Positions 61,977 to 64,000 of a stretch of 64,000 bases of DNA are shown here, in pieces (within the stretch, counting starts at the first letter, position 1; each line of letters begins with the position of its first letter). The translations under genes and the position numbers were made by a program. The notes beneath the pieces were generated by a model. It was given only the letters and a program-made list of their open reading frames with translations. It made no database searches and was not told the origin of the DNA. The DNA comes from Mesorhizobium sp. L-2-11 (GTDB taxonomy: Bacteria; Pseudomonadota; Alphaproteobacteria; Rhizobiales; Rhizobiaceae). Location of the stretch: positions 3,550,001 to 3,614,000 of the forward strand of contig NZ_AP023257.1 in NCBI RefSeq assembly GCF_016756595.1. Direction: 5' to 3'.

Positions 61977-64000
61977 TCACTCCGCCGCTTCGCGCTTGCC
62001 TCCGGGCCGCCGCTCCAAAAGTTCTCTGAGGAACTGGCCGGTGTAGCTGCGTTTTTCGCGGACGATATCCTCCGGCGTGCCTAACGCCACCAACTCGCCG
62101 CCGCCGTCGCCGCCCTCGGGGCCGAGGTCGAGCACCCAGTCTGCGGTTTTTATCACCTCGAGATTGTGCTCGATGACGACCACCGTGTTGCCCTGGTCGA
62201 CCAGCTCGTGCAGCACTTCCAAGAGCTTGGCGACGTCGTGGAAATGCAGGCCGGTGGTCGGCTCGTCGAGGATGTAGAGCGTCTTGCCGGTTGCCTTGCG
62301 CGACAGCTCCTTGGCGAGCTTGATGCGCTGCGCCTCGCCGCCCGACAAAGTCGTCGCCTGCTGGCCGACATGGATGTAGCCGAGGCCGACCTGTTTCAGT
62401 GTCTCCAGCTTGTCGCGCACGCCCGGCACCGCGGCGAAGAAATCGACGCCTTCCTCGACCGTCATGTCGAGCACGTCGGCAATCGACTTGCCCTTGAACA
62501 GGACGTCGAGCGTCTCTCTGTTATAGCGCTTGCCATGGCAGACGTCGCAGGTGACGTAGACGTCGGGCAAAAAGTGCATCTCGATCTTGATGACGCCGTC
62601 GCCCTGGCAGGCCTCGCAGCGACCGCCCTTGACGTTGAATGAGAAGCGGCCCGGCTGATAGCCGCGCGCCTTGGACTCCGGCAGGCCGGCGAACCAGTCG
62701 CGGATCGGCGTGAAGGCGCCGGTATAGGTGGCGGGATTGGAACGCGGCGTCCGTCCGATCGGCGACTGGTCGATATCGATGACCTTGTCGAGAAATTCGA
62801 GCCCCTCGATGCGGTCGTGATCGGCCGGGTGCTCGCGCGAACCCATGATGCGGCGCGAAGCCGCCTTGAACAAGGTTTCGATCAGGAAGGTCGACTTGCC
62901 ACCGCCGGAGACGCCGGTGACGGCGGTGAAGGTGCCGAGCGGGATTTCGGCGGTGACGTTCTTGAGATTGTTGCCGCGCGCGCCGACGATCTTCAGGCGC
63001 CGGTTCTTCCTGGCCTCGCGCCGCACCGCCGGCGTCGCCACTTCGAGCTCGCCGGACAGATATTTGCCGGTGATCGAGGCGGGGCTGGCCATGATCTGCT
63101 GCGGCGTTCCCTGGGCGATGATGTGGCCGCCGTGTATGCCGGCGGCAGGGCCGATATCGACGACATAATCGGCATGCAGGATGGCGTCCTCGTCATGTTC
63201 GACGACGATCACCGTGTTGCCGATGTCGCGCAGATGCTTCAGCGTGTCGAGCAGGCGCGCATTGTCGCGCTGGTGCAGGCCGATCGACGGCTCGTCCAGC
63301 ACATAGAGCACGCCGGTGAGGCCGGATCCGATCTGCGAGGCCAGCCGTATGCGCTGGCTCTCGCCGCCCGACAACGTGCCGGAATTGCGTGACAGCGTCA
63401 GATAGTCGAGCCCGACATCGTTGAGGAAGCGCAGCCGCTCGCGGATTTCCTTGAGCACGCGCACGGCGATCTCGTTCTGCTTGTCGCTGAGTGTGGCGGG
63501 CAGCTCGGTGAACCATTGGTCGGCCTTGCGGATCGACAGTTCGGTGACCTCGCCGATATGCTTGCCGGCGATTTTCACCGCCAGCGCTTCCGGCTTCAGC
63601 CGGTAGCCGCGGCATGCCGGGCAAGGCGTGGCCGACATGAAGCGCTCGATCTCCTCGCGCATCCAGGCGGATTCGGTTTCCTTCCAGCGCCGCTCGAGAT
63701 TGGGGATGACGCCTTCGAAGGTCTTTGTCGTCTTGTAGGAGCGCAGCCCGTCATCGTACTGGAAAGTGACCTCGCGCTCGCCGGTGCCGTGCAGGATGGC
63801 TTGCTTTGCCTCTGCGGTCAGGTCGCGGAACTTGTCGCCGAGCTTGAAGCCATAAGCCTTGCCCAGCGCCTCGAGCGTCTGCACGTAATAGGGTGAGGTC
63901 GATTTCGCCCATGGGCTGACGGCGCCGGCGCGCAGCGACAGATTGTCGTCGGGCACGATCAGGCTGGCGTCGATGGCGCGCTGGCTGCCGAGGCCGTCGC
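61977..64000 (-). CDS. uvrA: Excinuclease ABC subunit A (5' end beyond the window)
   Basis: Partial: 674 codons, stop at 61977, frame open to the window edge. Contains the second half of UvrA. The SGG/ABC signature [19 protein letters not shown], Walker [14 protein letters not shown] and a second set [15 protein letters not shown] with [13 protein letters not shown] are present. The zinc finger (CEACQGDG ... [10 protein letters not shown]) and Walker [11 protein letters not shown] are also visible. DNA damage recognition in nucleotide excision repair. The N-terminal ATPase domain lies outside. Confidence 0.97.
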   Translation of the reverse strand, partial: DGLGSQRAIDASLIVPDDNLSLRAGAVSPWAKSTSPYYVQTLEALGKAYGFKLGDKFRDLTAEAKQAILHGTGEREVTFQYDDGLRSYKTTKTFEGVIPNLERRWKETESAWMREEIERFMSATPCPACRGYRLKPEALAVKIAGKHIGEVTELSIRKADQWFTELPATLSDKQNEIAVRVLKEIRERLRFLNDVGLDYLTLSRNSGTLSGGESQRIRLASQIGSGLTGVLYVLDEPSIGLHQRDNARLLDTLKHLRDIGNTVIVVEHDEDAILHADYVVDIGPAAGIHGGHIIAQGTPQQIMASPASITGKYLSGELEVATPAVRREARKNRRLKIVGARGNNLKNVTAEIPLGTFTAVTGVSGGGKSTFLIETLFKAASRRIMGSREHPADHDRIEGLEFLDKVIDIDQSPIGRTPRSNPATYTGAFTPIRDWFAGLPESKARGYQPGRFSFNVKGGRCEACQGDGVIKIEMHFLPDVYVTCDVCHGKRYNRETLDVLFKGKSIADVLDMTVEEGVDFFAAVPGVRDKLETLKQVGLGYIHVGQQATTLSGGEAQRIKLAKELSRKATGKTLYILDEPTTGLHFHDVAKLLEVLHELVDQGNTVVVIEHNLEVIKTADWVLDLGPEGGDGGGELVALGTPEDIVREKRSYTGQFLRELLERRPGGKREAAE

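Overview
This 64 kb window is high-GC chromosomal DNA from an alphaproteobacterium of the order Hyphomicrobiales (Rhizobiales), most like Mesorhizobium or a close relative. The pointers are the gene content and order (a chimeric malic enzyme, an alphaproteobacterial DksA lacking the usual zinc cysteines, CckA, a growth-pole-ring-like giant coiled-coil protein, a STAS-fused Mla permease, urtABCDE) and the intergenic palindromes of a kind common in this group. No rRNA, tRNA or CRISPR array was seen. The genus is an inference from memory of families; no search was run.

Layout. 0-5 kb is core: the tail of an ABC exporter, gltX, a DUF2865 secreted protein and maeB. 5-16 kb looks accessory. It starts and ends with two paralogous Tat-exported metallo-beta-lactamase-fold hydrolases. 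Between them lie an adenylate cyclase/TolB/TPR protein, a two-subunit molybdenum aldehyde oxidoreductase (IorAB type) with the wreck of its cytochrome c partner, a divergent LysR regulator, a NepI-like exporter and a LysR regulator that has lost its DNA-binding domain. 16-20 kb holds an atypical SDR, an LpxH-like phosphatase, an MFS transporter and an enolase-superfamily epimerase. 20.3-24.5 kb is a complete Mla/MCE lipid-transport operon (STAS-MlaE, MlaF, MlaD, lipoprotein).

24.6-31.8 kb is one reading frame for a 2377-residue membrane-anchored coiled-coil protein, very probably the GPR/RgsE growth-pole protein of Rhizobiales. It contains near-identical internal duplications. Downstream come an Hpt protein, a [2Fe-2S] ferredoxin with a ferredoxin-NADP reductase, a DUF922 protease-like protein, the folate genes folP-folB-folK, DUF924, a Kef-type antiporter, a small secreted protein and the sixA-ycjX-ycjF-like operon. 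dksA, a complete IS5-like element with a 6-bp target duplication, a FliO-like protein and the cell-cycle kinase gene cckA follow, then deoD and an RHH protein.

50.8-53.4 kb has three successive genes that appear to start with TTG: a VOC protein and a Tat-signal/GMC oxidoreductase pair. 54-60 kb is the urtABCDE urea ABC transporter behind a sigma-54 promoter match, which suggests nitrogen control. The window closes with a repeat element, a 58-codon small gene, DUF72, a GNAT acetyltransferase and the 3' two-thirds of uvrA.
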